Shown: positions 25,801-34,125, numbered from the stretch's first letter. The stretch is 64,000 bases of DNA from G963668655 sp963668655 (GCA_963668655.2 CAXXPQ010000003.1:558001-622000), one strand, 5' to 3'. The notes: a model not told the origin generated them from the sequence alone. A program made the numbers and translations.

Positions 25801-26550
25801 ATCGTCGAAGGAAAATGCATCGTCTTCGAAACCATCCGAGGAATCTCCCTCCGGAGTCGATGGCGGGGTGGCCGGGCTGCTTTCTCCCAACTCCTGTTCC
25901 AGTTCCGCCGCGGCGTTTTCCAGAAGCGAGGGCATATCGAGAGAAAAATCGTCCTCGGAGACATCCCCAGGGCCATCGTCCACGGCCGGTGGCAATTCGT
26001 CCGTCATTTCCTCGTCAAAGAACGTCGGTTCCTCCTCGTTTTCCCGGGCGGCGGGAGACGCACTGTCTGTCGGTCGCGTGGGAAGGGTATCGGCGCCATC
26101 GATATCCAACCCGCCTTCCAGGTCGTCCATGGCGTCGTCGAAAGAAAAATCCGGTTCGTCCGGGACGCTTGCTTTCGGCGCGGCTTCGGCCGGGGAGGAC
26201 GCCGCCACGTCCACCGTCGGTTTGGGCGGATCGTAATCATCCAACTCGTCGATACTGAAGTTGAACGCATCCTCGAACTCATTGCCCGACTTTGCTGGCG
26301 ATTCGGGAGGCGGTGGGGCCGGAATGTCTCCCAGAGCAGGGGGCGGCGCGGCTTCTTCGGGGGCAACCGGTGGTGCGGCTTCCTCGGGAGTGGTCGGCGG
26401 AGGCGCAGCCTCGGCGGAAGACTCCGTACCGGGTCTATGCACCGTCAGGGGCGCGGCGCACTTGATGCACTTGAGAGAAAGTCCCTGGTCGGGGATTTTG
26501 CTATCGTCGATTTTGAACCGCCCACCACAATTTTGGCAGGTGACTTTCAT
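22879..26550 (-). CDS. zinc-ribbon / GYF-like / multi-TPR membrane protein
   Basis: A 1,223-residue protein. It opens with an MJ0042-type zinc ribbon (CQNC at 5-8, CIKC at 28-31). An acidic, Pro/Ala-rich disordered region follows (35-300), then a GYF_2-like domain (about 310-370, VRRPNGKVFGPFPV). One transmembrane helix lies near 430-450 (AVAVAVALIGVFIYVEF), so the N-terminus is cytoplasmic. After it come about 20 TPR repeats to the end, with canonical YYGLGRTYYLMNDLDKA-type units, outside the membrane. This build is characteristic of Myxococcota-like bacteria, where related proteins serve in motility or envelope assembly; the role here is unknown. A smaller protein of the same build is encoded at 39025. 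Confidence 0.9.
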   Translation of the reverse strand: MKVTCQNCGGRFKIDDSKIPDQGLSLKCIKCAAPLTVHRPGTESSAEAAPPPTTPEEAAPPVAPEEAAPPPALGDIPAPPPPESPAKSGNEFEDAFNFSIDELDDYDPPKPTVDVAASSPAEAAPKASVPDEPDFSFDDAMDDLEGGLDIDGADTLPTRPTDSASPAARENEEEPTFFDEEMTDELPPAVDDGPGDVSEDDFSLDMPSLLENAAAELEQELGESSPATPPSTPEGDSSDGFEDDAFSFDDMLDQDQMVMDDGMTSVDGMANGQPGLALHEGNEPERLSMLDNSDIDFLNELPADGGGGDTIELYQVRRPNGKVFGPFPVNTIVDMIRQTKLEGTEEVSLSGGDWQPIHSVEAFRVALEAKKASGGGETSAASGPAAVGDQEKQRLAALEESRKRRRSGTMEVVSPMKQKTLKYNTKIITAVAVAVALIGVFIYVEFVEEVSIFDLITGQSVADKPLYEQLKTRYRDRFDEAQKAIESDSYDGYMKARMIFLDMLKVPDFRGVALIWASLAQVDYDVMRRFGSKENLLLEGKNALEQVENLPKEEPDILFAKGAELMYDKQFDQARDVLQKALISQPKNRRALHMIAEAFLNLPDVKPARKYLETIIEGKEATARTYYLQGMLFEALKETEKARTAFSKALEKDPEHLDSQIELAGLFLKDENTLNKAEMELHSLRTSFKEKLSKKQLARIHFYSANIYNQRNEPYKVVKELAAAIENEPDNFVYNRMLGTFYREKHECEKGQEQYALCIRNNPKEIQCHLDLARCLLTLNRPDQALFKLEDAAKIAPKDATVHYLQGQALENLYQPKKALEKYETAIKLDPNGVEYYTSAAMSYLKQDNITKAGEFIQKAKLVNPNSPKVHQFLGEMHLHQGDVAKAEEEFKRAIEIDPMFSDARYKLANTLRDNGQLEAALEQYESVLNLDDKSDKAYYGLGRTYYLMNDLDKAVNEYEKAVNLNAHDYEYFYHAGVAYFDKGNMAKAEPAFKRSLTLKPGFARAAFYLGRVNLEKKKYDLATEYFEQAIQLDKKNPEHLFYFAVLLEKQEKYTDALEYYDSAIALKEDYAEAYLRKGISFRAQNMFVPAIKMFRMATKLDPTINSALIELGDCYFEMRQYKLAIDQYKAAIKLSPENPNPYKKLGLVYQEMGKPKMAIKYLQLAIQYDQNSPQAHLGLGYAYKALRRKQNAIKEFETYLKLSPEAIDKTDVEDEIYWLKKR

Positions 26551-26602
26551 GCCGCACCTCGTCGGGTTGTCATTGGAAGAAAAAAGCGCATGATTTCAGG
26601 CC

Positions 26603-26632
26603 ACTATAGCACCATCCGCTTCTATCCCGCAA
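26603..26632 (-). promoter_or_regulatory. probable promoter of the zinc-ribbon/TPR gene
   Basis: On the minus strand TTGCGG (26627-26632), 18-bp spacer, TATAGT (26603-26608), about 50 bp upstream of the ATG. Confidence 0.5.
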
Positions 26633-26872
26633 ATGAAATCACTTCAATTGGTCACGCTTGTTTTCTTTGCACGGGAAAGAAAACGTACCGGTATCCTGTA
26701 CGAAACGACATTCCGAAATGCGAAGAGAGACCATAGCCCCGGGGTGAACGGCCCGAACAGCCAAAGCCAAGAAAAGCCTCCGGCGTCTTATCTTCACGCA
26801 TACCGGGAGATTCCCTTCCCCATGCATTGGCGAAATATAAACAAAAACCCGTATTTCCGCAACGATATTTTC

Positions 26873-26901
26873 TTGACCTTCCCGGAAGAGGCCACTATTT
26901 T
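26873..26901 (+). promoter_or_regulatory. probable promoter of the outer-membrane protein gene
   Basis: TTGACC (26873-26878), 17-bp spacer, TATTTT (26896-26901), about 75 bp upstream of the ATG at 26979. Confidence 0.45.
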
Positions 26902-26978
26902 TAATACAGTGGTCGGGTGTCGTTCATATCCGGCGGCGCATGACGCAAGAATCTCCATTCCAAGAGAGAGGTATCGTG

Positions 26979-28439
26979 ATGCTGCGAAATCGCATGGTTC
27001 GGTGGACCGCCACACTGGCCTTGATTCTTATCCCTCTTTTCCTGGCGAGCGCTCTTTCGGCCGCCGAGAAAGAATCGAACTCTCCCGTAAAACTGTTATC
27101 CGGAAATAAAACGGTGACCATTCAGGACGGGAAGAAGACGCTTGAGGCTTACGAGGTCAAGGCGTTGGCTCCTCTTCTGTTCGAAGTGAAGGGGCCCGGG
27201 AAACTGAACCTGACTTTCTATAAGAATTACGATCCGAAAGACTCGAAAGCCGCGAAGAAAAGCAGTGATTTCAATATCTTGAAGAATGATGAATTGCTGC
27301 ATACCGAATCGCTTGCCGCCGTTTACAAAAAGGGCCTTGTTTATAAGGGAGCACAGACGCCTCTTCCGGGAAAACCGGCCACTTGGTCCGTCGCTTTGAA
27401 GGAAGGAACCTCGAGTTTCGGAATCATGCTGTCCATCGATGCCAGACAGGGCGGGGCGGTTTCGATCCGGGTGGAAAAGGAAGAGGAACCCGAACTGGTG
27501 CCCCTGGTGGCTCTGGTTCCCCTGGCGCCTCCGGCGGAAAAGTCAGCACCGGCGGCCAAGCCGGAACCGGCCAAGCAGGATCCAGTTCCAGCCGAGAAAA
27601 CGGACGATCGGAAGAAGGAAAACGCAACTCCGTTTTCCGCCGCCGCCTTGGGAGATAAGGGAGAGGACAAGAAGGAAGAAAAACCGGTGGCTGCGGCGCT
27701 TCCCGTTCCTGTGGACGAAACCCAACCCAAGGAGGCGGAAAAACCCGAGGAACAGCCCGAACCGGAAATCGTCGCCGCAAGTGCGGAAAAAGACAAGAAA
27801 AAAGGTCCGCATTACGTCATGATCGAACCGCGATTCGGCGCCAACCTGGCCATTCAGCCGATCAGCGTACAGGGTCAAAGTGGAGACAACACCCAGGTGG
27901 ACGCCATGTTCGTGGGTGGATTGAGCGTGCGCTACGTGATGCCATGGCTGGACGAGCGTTTCCGTCTGGGAATCGGTTTCGACTGGCAGCAGTACAGCTA
28001 TTCCCAACATGTTCCCAACACCAATATCAATATCGAGCTGATGTCCGTTCCCATCCTGGTAGAGTTCGACGCTTTTATTCTGACCCAAGGGCTCTTCAAG
28101 CCTTTCGTCGGGTTGGGCGTGGGGCCGAACTATACCGAATTGACCTGGGATCCCAAGGACAGCACCCAGCTTCAGGGCGACCTGAACGGTTGGGACTCGG
28201 CCACCACAAAAACCTGGACATACGCCATCGCCGTCTGGGCGGGCAATCAATTCAGCCTGAACGACTACCTTCCCATCGATGGCGGGCCGTTCTTCAAGGT
28301 GCGCTACATGATTTCGAAGGCCGATCACAAGGCCGAGGGTCGGGATCCGAATTCGGGACAGAAGATCTCCACGACCCTGCTCACGAACGCGGAGCAGGGC
28401 GGATTGTCGTTCCTTTTCGGCTGGCACTTCGAAATCTGA
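26979..28439 (+). CDS. exported protein with Pro/Glu linker and C-terminal beta-barrel
   Basis: 486 residues from ATG 26979, which follows an AGAGAGG site and starts the signal peptide (hydrophobic core, cut near ALSAAE). An N-terminal soluble domain (about 30-160) is followed by a low-complexity Pro/Ala/Lys/Glu linker (about 165-275). The last 210 residues look like an 8-stranded outer-membrane barrel (starting PHYVMIEPRFGANLA and ending FLFGWHFEI, with the terminal aromatic-x-aromatic pattern of barrels). It may link the barrel to a periplasmic partner. No named family. Confidence 0.75.
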   Translation: MLRNRMVRWTATLALILIPLFLASALSAAEKESNSPVKLLSGNKTVTIQDGKKTLEAYEVKALAPLLFEVKGPGKLNLTFYKNYDPKDSKAAKKSSDFNILKNDELLHTESLAAVYKKGLVYKGAQTPLPGKPATWSVALKEGTSSFGIMLSIDARQGGAVSIRVEKEEEPELVPLVALVPLAPPAEKSAPAAKPEPAKQDPVPAEKTDDRKKENATPFSAAALGDKGEDKKEEKPVAAALPVPVDETQPKEAEKPEEQPEPEIVAASAEKDKKKGPHYVMIEPRFGANLAIQPISVQGQSGDNTQVDAMFVGGLSVRYVMPWLDERFRLGIGFDWQQYSYSQHVPNTNINIELMSVPILVEFDAFILTQGLFKPFVGLGVGPNYTELTWDPKDSTQLQGDLNGWDSATTKTWTYAIAVWAGNQFSLNDYLPIDGGPFFKVRYMISKADHKAEGRDPNSGQKISTTLLTNAEQGGLSFLFGWHFEI

Positions 28440-28469
28440 TCCGAAATCCGTCCATCTCCGGGGGGAAAT

Positions 28470-29486
28470 TCAATCCTTGCGTGTAAGGCCCAGGGCGAAG
28501 TTGGTTGCGTTCCGGCCGAGTTCCTTGACCACGTATCCGCCTTCCATGCAGATCAGAATCGGGCAGGGCTGACGCTGGAGCAGGTCGCCGATGACGCCGA
28601 AGAAGTCCGAGGTCAACTGGAAATCCCCCGCCGGATCCTCCTCGAAGGTGTCGAAACCCATGGAAACGATCAGCGAGCGCGGTTTCCAGGCTCGAATCCG
28701 TTTCAGCGCTCGCTCCAGAACACGCTGATATCCCTGGTCGTCCACGCCGGAAGGCAGGGGATAGTTGCTGTTCGCTCCCAGTCCCAGATATTCTCCCTTT
28801 TCCGAGGCGAAACCGCAGAAATACGGATAATGCACCTTGGGATCGCCGTGGATGGAGACGAAATAGACGTAGGGCATCTGGTAGAAAATGCTCTGGGTAC
28901 CGTTTCCGTGGTGAAAGTCGAGATCCAGAATGGCCACCTTGCCGCTTTCCGCCAGGAGACTGGCCGCGATGGCGGCGTTGTTGAAATAGCAGTATCCGCC
29001 ATACATGGAGAAATCCGCGTGGTGTCCCGGGGGACGGCAAAGAGCGAACACGGTGCGTTCCTTGCCTGCGATGATCCGCCGGGCGCCGTCCACGGCGCAA
29101 TCCACCGCCGATTTGGCCGCGTCGAAGGTGTGGCGGTTGATGCTGGTGCCGACATCGAAACAATAGAATCCGGCCTTTTTCATATCCACGCCGGGATGGG
29201 GATCGATGTGCCGATAGGGAAAGATGTGCGCATGGACGGCCCGGCCTTCCGGCATGTCCCGGCAGGAGCGGATATGCTGTACCATGCGTCGGTCGTGGAC
29301 TTTAAGCAGGTGTTTTGAGGAACAGGGCTTGGGCTGACATAGATTGTCGCCAAATCCTGCATTCTTCATAGCCTTGACGATGACGGAAATGCGTTGGTTC
29401 TTTTCCGGATACGGCACGTTGCGGCCGAAATTCCACTCCCAGCGCGGTCGATGGTGGCGTTGAAGGTCGGAATAGATGATCTTCAT
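28470..29486 (-). CDS. histone-deacetylase-family amidohydrolase (acetylpolyamine amidohydrolase-like)
   Basis: A 338-residue zinc amidohydrolase of the HDAC superfamily. It has the catalytic His pair in RPPGHH (155-156), the zinc-binding DLDFHHGNGT (Asp190, His192), the third ligand Asp279 in MGFDTFEEDP, and a transition-state Tyr in MEGGY near the C-terminus. The N-terminus (HHRPRWEWNFG) fits the bacterial acetylpolyamine/acetoin-utilisation branch, which remove acetyl groups from small amines rather than histones. It is preceded at 107 bp by the ERG2-like gene on the same strand. GGAG precedes the ATG. Confidence 0.93.
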   Translation of the reverse strand: MKIIYSDLQRHHRPRWEWNFGRNVPYPEKNQRISVIVKAMKNAGFGDNLCQPKPCSSKHLLKVHDRRMVQHIRSCRDMPEGRAVHAHIFPYRHIDPHPGVDMKKAGFYCFDVGTSINRHTFDAAKSAVDCAVDGARRIIAGKERTVFALCRPPGHHADFSMYGGYCYFNNAAIAASLLAESGKVAILDLDFHHGNGTQSIFYQMPYVYFVSIHGDPKVHYPYFCGFASEKGEYLGLGANSNYPLPSGVDDQGYQRVLERALKRIRAWKPRSLIVSMGFDTFEEDPAGDFQLTSDFFGVIGDLLQRQPCPILICMEGGYVVKELGRNATNFALGLTRKD

Positions 29487-29593
29487 GGTGGATTCTCCGG
29501 AAAAAACAGCGTCTGTACTGACTTGGTGTCGATGAAGAGCCTAATCGATAAGCGGCAAGTCCTGCTTTTCCTTCGACTTTGGAAATGGAGCCG

Positions 29594-30151
29594 TCAGATC
29601 TTGCCCTGCATCAATTCGCCGACGCACATCTTACCGTATTCCCAGTATAAACGGAAGAGCCCGCGCATATCCAGATTGGAAAACAGATTGTCCCAGCTTC
29701 CGGCGGGAAGCATCAACGGAATCCACCCCCGAGCGTATTCCAGCATCCAGGTATTGTCCATGGCCCGATACCCTTTCGTCCGGCCACGGTCCAGACAGGC
29801 CCAGTCGCCCGGCAGGTAAATCCGTTTTTCCAGGTCGCCCTCGTGGTAGGTCCACATCTCGCCGGAAATCATGAAATCGTGGACGTCCGCCAGGTACCGC
29901 CCGGAATGTCCTTCCGTCCCGATGGGGGTTCCGAATAGAATCAGATATTCGGACAACGAGGCGTAGAGCAGTTTCAACTGTCCCATGGCGCCGCAGGCCG
30001 TGTTGAAAATCCACGGCTTGTCTCGATGAATGCGCCCTCCGTAAGATTCGTCCAGCCCCTCGATAATGGTTCCGAAGGCTTCCAAGGGGGCCTTGCCCGC
30101 GCCCAATTTCGCGATTTCATGCAGTTTTTCCGGCTCGAACAGATATCCCAT
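29594..30151 (-). CDS. ERG2 / sigma-1 receptor family protein
   Basis: 185 residues from ATG 30151, chosen because AAGGAAGGA precedes it. The chain matches the eukaryotic ERG2 (C-8 sterol isomerase) / sigma-1 receptor family throughout: YLFEPEKLHEI, WIFNTACGAMGQ, LYASLSEYLILFGT, IGTEGHSGRY, NTWMLEYARGWIP. Asp92 (in ADVHDFMISGE) and Glu138 (in NTWMLEYA) correspond to Asp126 and Glu172 of human sigma-1 receptor, the acidic pair of the ligand site. The N-terminal membrane helix found in yeast ERG2 and the human receptor is missing. The family is rare in bacteria. A sterol delta-8,7 isomerase role or another cyclic-lipid isomerase is possible. It lies 107 bp upstream of the HDAC-like gene. Confidence 0.93.
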   Translation of the reverse strand: MGYLFEPEKLHEIAKLGAGKAPLEAFGTIIEGLDESYGGRIHRDKPWIFNTACGAMGQLKLLYASLSEYLILFGTPIGTEGHSGRYLADVHDFMISGEMWTYHEGDLEKRIYLPGDWACLDRGRTKGYRAMDNTWMLEYARGWIPLMLPAGSWDNLFSNLDMRGLFRLYWEYGKMCVGELMQGKI

Positions 30152-30423
30152 GATTCCTTCCTTTCGGCGGTGACACCCAAACGCCACCCATTACGGACTT
30201 TTTTTTACTGTTGGATTTCCCTCAAGAAACGATGCGGCAGTTTATCACGAACTTACCGGAAAGACTCTAAAAATCTGCGAGGATTTCTTTTTTTCAAGTG
30301 CTCCTTTTCCGGAGCGCCGTGCGTCCGGTTCTTCGATCGGAATGGATGGTTCCACCCGGTTATTCCGCCTCTTACTCACTCTCAAAGATTCCGAAAGTCG
30401 AAAGATCTCCAGGAAAAATCGGT

Positions 30424-30439
30424 TTTCGGTAAACCGAAA
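30424..30439. promoter_or_regulatory. palindrome upstream of the nucleotidase promoter
   Basis: TTTCGGT-AA-ACCGAAA, a perfect 16-bp palindrome ending 15 bp before the -35 box at 30455. The position suits an activator or repressor site. Confidence 0.5.
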
Positions 30440-30454
30440 CGCCGGAAAATAATG

Positions 30455-30483
30455 TTGCGAAGCCATTCCGGGGCTCTTATAAT
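30455..30483 (+). promoter_or_regulatory. sigma-70 promoter of the nucleotidase operon
   Basis: TTGCGA (30455-30460), 17-bp spacer and a perfect TATAAT (30478-30483), 56 bp before the ATG. Confidence 0.75.
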
Positions 30484-30539
30484 GCCAACATACGGGTTGC
30501 GCCATCCATTTTCTTTTACCGTTGTTTTTGGGAATCGCA

Positions 30540-32147
30540 ATGAAAACCACCTTGAATCGCGGAACCGGCTCCGCCGCCCTCCCGCCTTTATTTGACGTCC
30601 CCCGTCTCCTGGTCGCCCTTGGTTTGCTGCTCTTGCTGGGAGGACTGCTTTACGGTTGTTCCGAAAAGGCGAAAAAGCCGGCGGAAGCGCCTCCGCGGCG
30701 CGTAACCATATTGTATTTCAACGATTTTCACGGACATCTGCTTCCTTTTCCGCATGTCCGGGAAAAGAAGCCCACGGCCGGATTCGCCAGGCTGGCGACC
30801 CTGGTTCGGCAAATCCGCACGGAAAACGACAAGCAATCGATCGATACGCTGTTGCTTTCCGCCGGGGACAATGTCCAGGGCTCGCCCATGTCCACGGCCT
30901 TTCGGGGGCGGGCGGAAATGGACGCCTTCAACGCCCTGGGACTGACCGCCAGCGTGGTGGGAAATCACGATTTCGATTACGGAGCGGAGACTTTGTTCGA
31001 AATGGTCGAACGAGCGGATTTCCCGTTTCTCAGCGCCACGGCCTATCAGATGACCGGTTCGGACCTGGTGTTCGAGCCCTATCTGATTCATTCCACGAAA
31101 AACGGGCTGAAAATCGCCGTAATCGGACTGACCACGGAAGACGCTCCCATCACCACCCATCCGAAAAACGTGCTGGACTATCGTTTCACCAAACCCGAAC
31201 TGGCCATTCAGCGATATTACGATCAATTGGACAAGGAATCCGATCTGATCGTCGCTCTCAGCCATCTGGGATATCCGGTGGAACGTCACATCGCCGACGC
31301 CTTTATGGGTGTGGACGTGATTATCGGCGGGCACAGCCATACCAAACTGGACACGCCGGATGATGTCGGCGGCGTCCTGGTCTGCCAGACCGGGGATCGC
31401 GGGCTTCATCTGGGACGCCTGGACCTGGAGGTCTTCAAGGATCGTGCCAAGGTCATTCAGGCCGTTCTGATTCCGGTCACGTCGGGGATCGCCGAGGATC
31501 CGAAGGTGAAGGCCGCCATCGATGTGTATGAAAAGAAAATGGACGAGGAAATCCAGAAGGTGATCGGGAAGGCCGGCGTGCTTCTGGACGGAGAACGAGC
31601 CAATGTCCGTACGCGAGAGACCAATCTGGGCAATTTGACAACGGATCTGATCCGCCAGCAGTCCGGAGCCGAAGCGGCCATGATCAATAGTGGCGTGATC
31701 CGGGCCAGTTTCCTGCCCGGAGACATCAATCTGGCCCAGGTCATGCGGGTTTTCCCCATGAACAATCTGATCGTGGCCATGGACCTGACGGGGGACGATA
31801 TCCGGCGAGCTTTGAAACGTTCCATCAAAGGCTTGATGGAAAGCGGTCCGGATGAATTGTACGGTGGATTTCTTCAGGTGTCCGGGATCAATTTCTCCAT
31901 CGTGGGCGGCAAACTCGCGGAGATCGAAATCAATGGCCAGCCTTTGGACCCGAATCGCATTTATCGGGTGGCGACCATCGAGTTTCTGTCGGCCGGAGGT
32001 GACGGATACAAAGAGTTCGAAAACGGTAAAAACAAATATTTCACGGGAATTACATTGCGCGATATGTTCGTGAATTATATCAAGAGCCGTCCGACCATCC
32101 GGGCCGAGGTGGAAGGACGCATCCTCCGAGAGAATTCGGAAAAATAG
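30540..32147 (+). CDS. 5'-nucleotidase / 2',3'-cyclic phosphodiesterase family lipoprotein
   Basis: 535 residues. A hydrophobic N-terminal segment ends in a lipobox-like LLYGC (Cys40), so it is probably an envelope lipoprotein. The metallophosphoesterase domain (about 50-300) has all metal-site motifs: NDFHGH, SAGDN, GNHDFDYG and GGHSH. The C-terminal substrate-binding domain (about 340-535) has NLTTDLIRQ and MINSGVIRASF-type motifs. It should hydrolyse extracellular nucleotides to nucleosides and phosphate (UshA/YfkN family). It is first in a run of co-directional genes to 37439. The ATG at 30540 is used; an upstream in-frame TTG has no support. Confidence 0.93.
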   Translation: MKTTLNRGTGSAALPPLFDVPRLLVALGLLLLLGGLLYGCSEKAKKPAEAPPRRVTILYFNDFHGHLLPFPHVREKKPTAGFARLATLVRQIRTENDKQSIDTLLLSAGDNVQGSPMSTAFRGRAEMDAFNALGLTASVVGNHDFDYGAETLFEMVERADFPFLSATAYQMTGSDLVFEPYLIHSTKNGLKIAVIGLTTEDAPITTHPKNVLDYRFTKPELAIQRYYDQLDKESDLIVALSHLGYPVERHIADAFMGVDVIIGGHSHTKLDTPDDVGGVLVCQTGDRGLHLGRLDLEVFKDRAKVIQAVLIPVTSGIAEDPKVKAAIDVYEKKMDEEIQKVIGKAGVLLDGERANVRTRETNLGNLTTDLIRQQSGAEAAMINSGVIRASFLPGDINLAQVMRVFPMNNLIVAMDLTGDDIRRALKRSIKGLMESGPDELYGGFLQVSGINFSIVGGKLAEIEINGQPLDPNRIYRVATIEFLSAGGDGYKEFENGKNKYFTGITLRDMFVNYIKSRPTIRAEVEGRILRENSEK

Positions 32148-32212
32148 GAGGGGGACGAATCGATCCGGATGGGGCCGGTTCGCGGCGTTTAGAGAGAAAG
32201 CGAGGTTCCTGC

Positions 32213-33271
32213 ATGACAGTTCGTGGTCGATTCCGGAGTGCGCCGATGGCGGTCTGTCTGTTGCTGGCGGGGCTGGCCGTTTTCTGGAGCGGGTCCGTCC
32301 TCGCCAAGCCGGGAACGAAAGCTCCCGTCGTTTTGAAAGTCGGATCGGTGGTCTCCGACAATACGCCTTGGGCCACCATGTTTCGAACCTTTGCCGAGGG
32401 CGTGGAGAAAGACGCCAAGGGCGAAGTGGCTTTCGAATACGGCTTCGGAGGGAGCTACGGGGGAGAATACGAACTCGTCAAGCTCTGCCAGCAGGGAAAG
32501 GTGGATCTGATCGGCGTCAGCACCACGATCGTGGCGAACATCCTTCCCGAGTTGAATATTCTGGAAATGCCATATCTTTTTCACAATTACGGCGAACTGG
32601 ATTTCGCCGTCGGCGATATTCTCGACGAGGAAATCGGAAAGCGCCTGAAAAGCAAGGGGTTGGAAATCCTGATGTGGACGGACAACGGATACAAAAATAT
32701 CGCCACCGTCTCGAAGGCCGTTCGTTCCCCCGACGATATGAAAGGGCTTTCCTTCCGCAGTCAGCAGAGTGACATCTACGAAGCCATTTTCACGTCGCTG
32801 GGCTCCCGAGTGGTTCCGCTCAGCGTGCGCGAAGTGGCCCAGGGGCTCCAGGTCGGGATGATCGACGGCTTCGACAATTCGGCTCTCTTCGTGTATTCCT
32901 CCGGGTTCTATCATTACGTGAAATACTATACGTTGACCGAGCACACCTATCAGTCGGCCCTGATGTTGATGTCGAAGAAGATGCTGGACGGCAAGCCTGA
33001 ATCCTTTCGGGAAATCGTCCACAAGCACGGTCGGGACGTGGCCAAAATGGGGCAGCGCATGATTCGGGATTATCACCCCAAGGCGTTGAAAGCCATGGAG
33101 GAAGGCGGCGTCCAGGTGATTCGACTGGACATGAAACAGAAATCCGCCTTCATGCAGGCCACGGAAAGCGTTTATCAGGATTCGGAGCGTCTGCTAGGCA
33201 AGGAAGGCGCGAAATTGTTGAACAAAGTCCGGCAGGCGCTGGAAAAGCGCCGCCAATTTTTAAGGAAATGA
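32213..33271 (+). CDS. TRAP-transporter substrate-binding protein (DctP family)
   Basis: 352 residues with a signal peptide (about 1-31, cut after VLA). The mature part has the DctP fold: LKVGSVVSDNTPW at the start, EMPYLFHNYGEL, and the ligand-binding region SPDDMKGLSFRSQQS, whose Arg normally contacts a carboxylate ligand. The length is normal. No TRAP membrane subunits (DctQ/DctM) are encoded next to it; it lies between a nucleotidase and a lipase gene. It either serves distant permease genes or acts as a lone ligand binder. Confidence 0.92.
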   Translation: MTVRGRFRSAPMAVCLLLAGLAVFWSGSVLAKPGTKAPVVLKVGSVVSDNTPWATMFRTFAEGVEKDAKGEVAFEYGFGGSYGGEYELVKLCQQGKVDLIGVSTTIVANILPELNILEMPYLFHNYGELDFAVGDILDEEIGKRLKSKGLEILMWTDNGYKNIATVSKAVRSPDDMKGLSFRSQQSDIYEAIFTSLGSRVVPLSVREVAQGLQVGMIDGFDNSALFVYSSGFYHYVKYYTLTEHTYQSALMLMSKKMLDGKPESFREIVHKHGRDVAKMGQRMIRDYHPKALKAMEEGGVQVIRLDMKQKSAFMQATESVYQDSERLLGKEGAKLLNKVRQALEKRRQFLRK

Positions 33272-33276
33272 CACCC

Positions 33277-34122
33277 ATGGCAATCCGACATGTCGAGAAA
33301 ATGATGGAAGGATCGGGGGGCGTTCGGCTTTTCACCCAGTCCTATGAACTGGACCGTTCCAACGGGACCGTCATCATCGTGCACGGCTACTGCGAACATT
33401 CATTGCGGTACGGGCATGTGGTGAACGCCCTGACGGAGGCGGGATACAACGTGTATCTCTTCGATCAGCGCGGCCATGGAAAATCGGACGGTCCTCGCGC
33501 CGCCGTACTGCGTTTCGAGGAATACCTGGAGGACATGGATGTCTTTCTGGAGCAGGTTCGCAAATCCTATGGAGAAGGGCCGCTGTTTTTGCTGGGGCAC
33601 AGCATGGGCGGTCTGGTCGTGGCGCACTATACCTTGTCCCGCCGCCCGGATATCGCCGGAGTGGTTTTGTCTTCTCCCTACCTGGGGCTCAAGGTCAAGG
33701 TTCCCGCCTGGAAAGAAGCTCTGGCGCGGGTCACCAGCCGGCTGGTTCCCTCCCTGTCGCTGAAAAGCGAGATCGACCCTCATTTATTGTCCCACGACGG
33801 CGGTATGGTGGAGGAATACATCTCGGATCCGGCGGTTTCGAAGTTGAACAACGCCCGCTGGTATACGGAAAGTTCCGCGTCCCAGGATTATTGTCAGGAA
33901 AACGCGCGTTCGTTTCCCGTTCCGATGCTGCTGATGCATGGCGGCGACGACCGAATCGCCGATCCGGACGCCTCCCGCCGATTCTTCAAGCGTGTCGGTC
34001 GCGAGGATTCCAAACTGGTGATTCACGAAGGCTTCTTCCATGAGATCTTCAATGAAACCGGGCGGGATGTCGTTCTGGCCATGACCGTGGAGTGGTTGAA
34101 CGAGCGCATCGGGAAGGAGTAG
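33277..34122 (+). CDS. monoacylglycerol-lipase-like alpha/beta hydrolase
   Basis: 281 residues from ATG 33277 (AAGGA lies 11 bp upstream; an ATG at 33268 overlapping the previous stop is the alternative). Features: HG oxyanion motif in IIVHGYCEHS, FDQRGHGKSDG, nucleophile elbow GHSMGG (Ser109), catalytic Asp in LLMHGGDDRIADP and His in EGFFHEIFNE. These are typical of Hydrolase_4 / monoacylglycerol lipases, which release fatty acids from monoglycerides or lysophospholipids. It sits directly before pssA, which fits membrane lipid turnover. Confidence 0.92.
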   Translation: MAIRHVEKMMEGSGGVRLFTQSYELDRSNGTVIIVHGYCEHSLRYGHVVNALTEAGYNVYLFDQRGHGKSDGPRAAVLRFEEYLEDMDVFLEQVRKSYGEGPLFLLGHSMGGLVVAHYTLSRRPDIAGVVLSSPYLGLKVKVPAWKEALARVTSRLVPSLSLKSEIDPHLLSHDGGMVEEYISDPAVSKLNNARWYTESSASQDYCQENARSFPVPMLLMHGGDDRIADPDASRRFFKRVGREDSKLVIHEGFFHEIFNETGRDVVLAMTVEWLNERIGKE

Positions 34123-34125
34123 GCG

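Larger units (their letters stand above)
26551..26978. other. divergent intergenic region
   Basis: About 430 bp between two divergent genes. Promoters are proposed for both directions (listed separately). Open frames that cross it on the plus strand have no start signals and run antisense to the TPR gene. Nothing else recognised. Confidence 0.5.
30152..30539. other. divergent intergenic region
   Basis: About 390 bp between the ERG2-like gene (leftward) and the nucleotidase operon (rightward). It contains a 16-bp palindrome and a strong promoter, both on the right side (listed separately). I find no clear promoter for the leftward gene. Confidence 0.5.

Noticed and set aside
25372..26736. Long plus-strand frame opposite the zinc-ribbon/TPR gene
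   Set aside because: Arg-rich, lacks start signals, and the opposite strand encodes clear domains.
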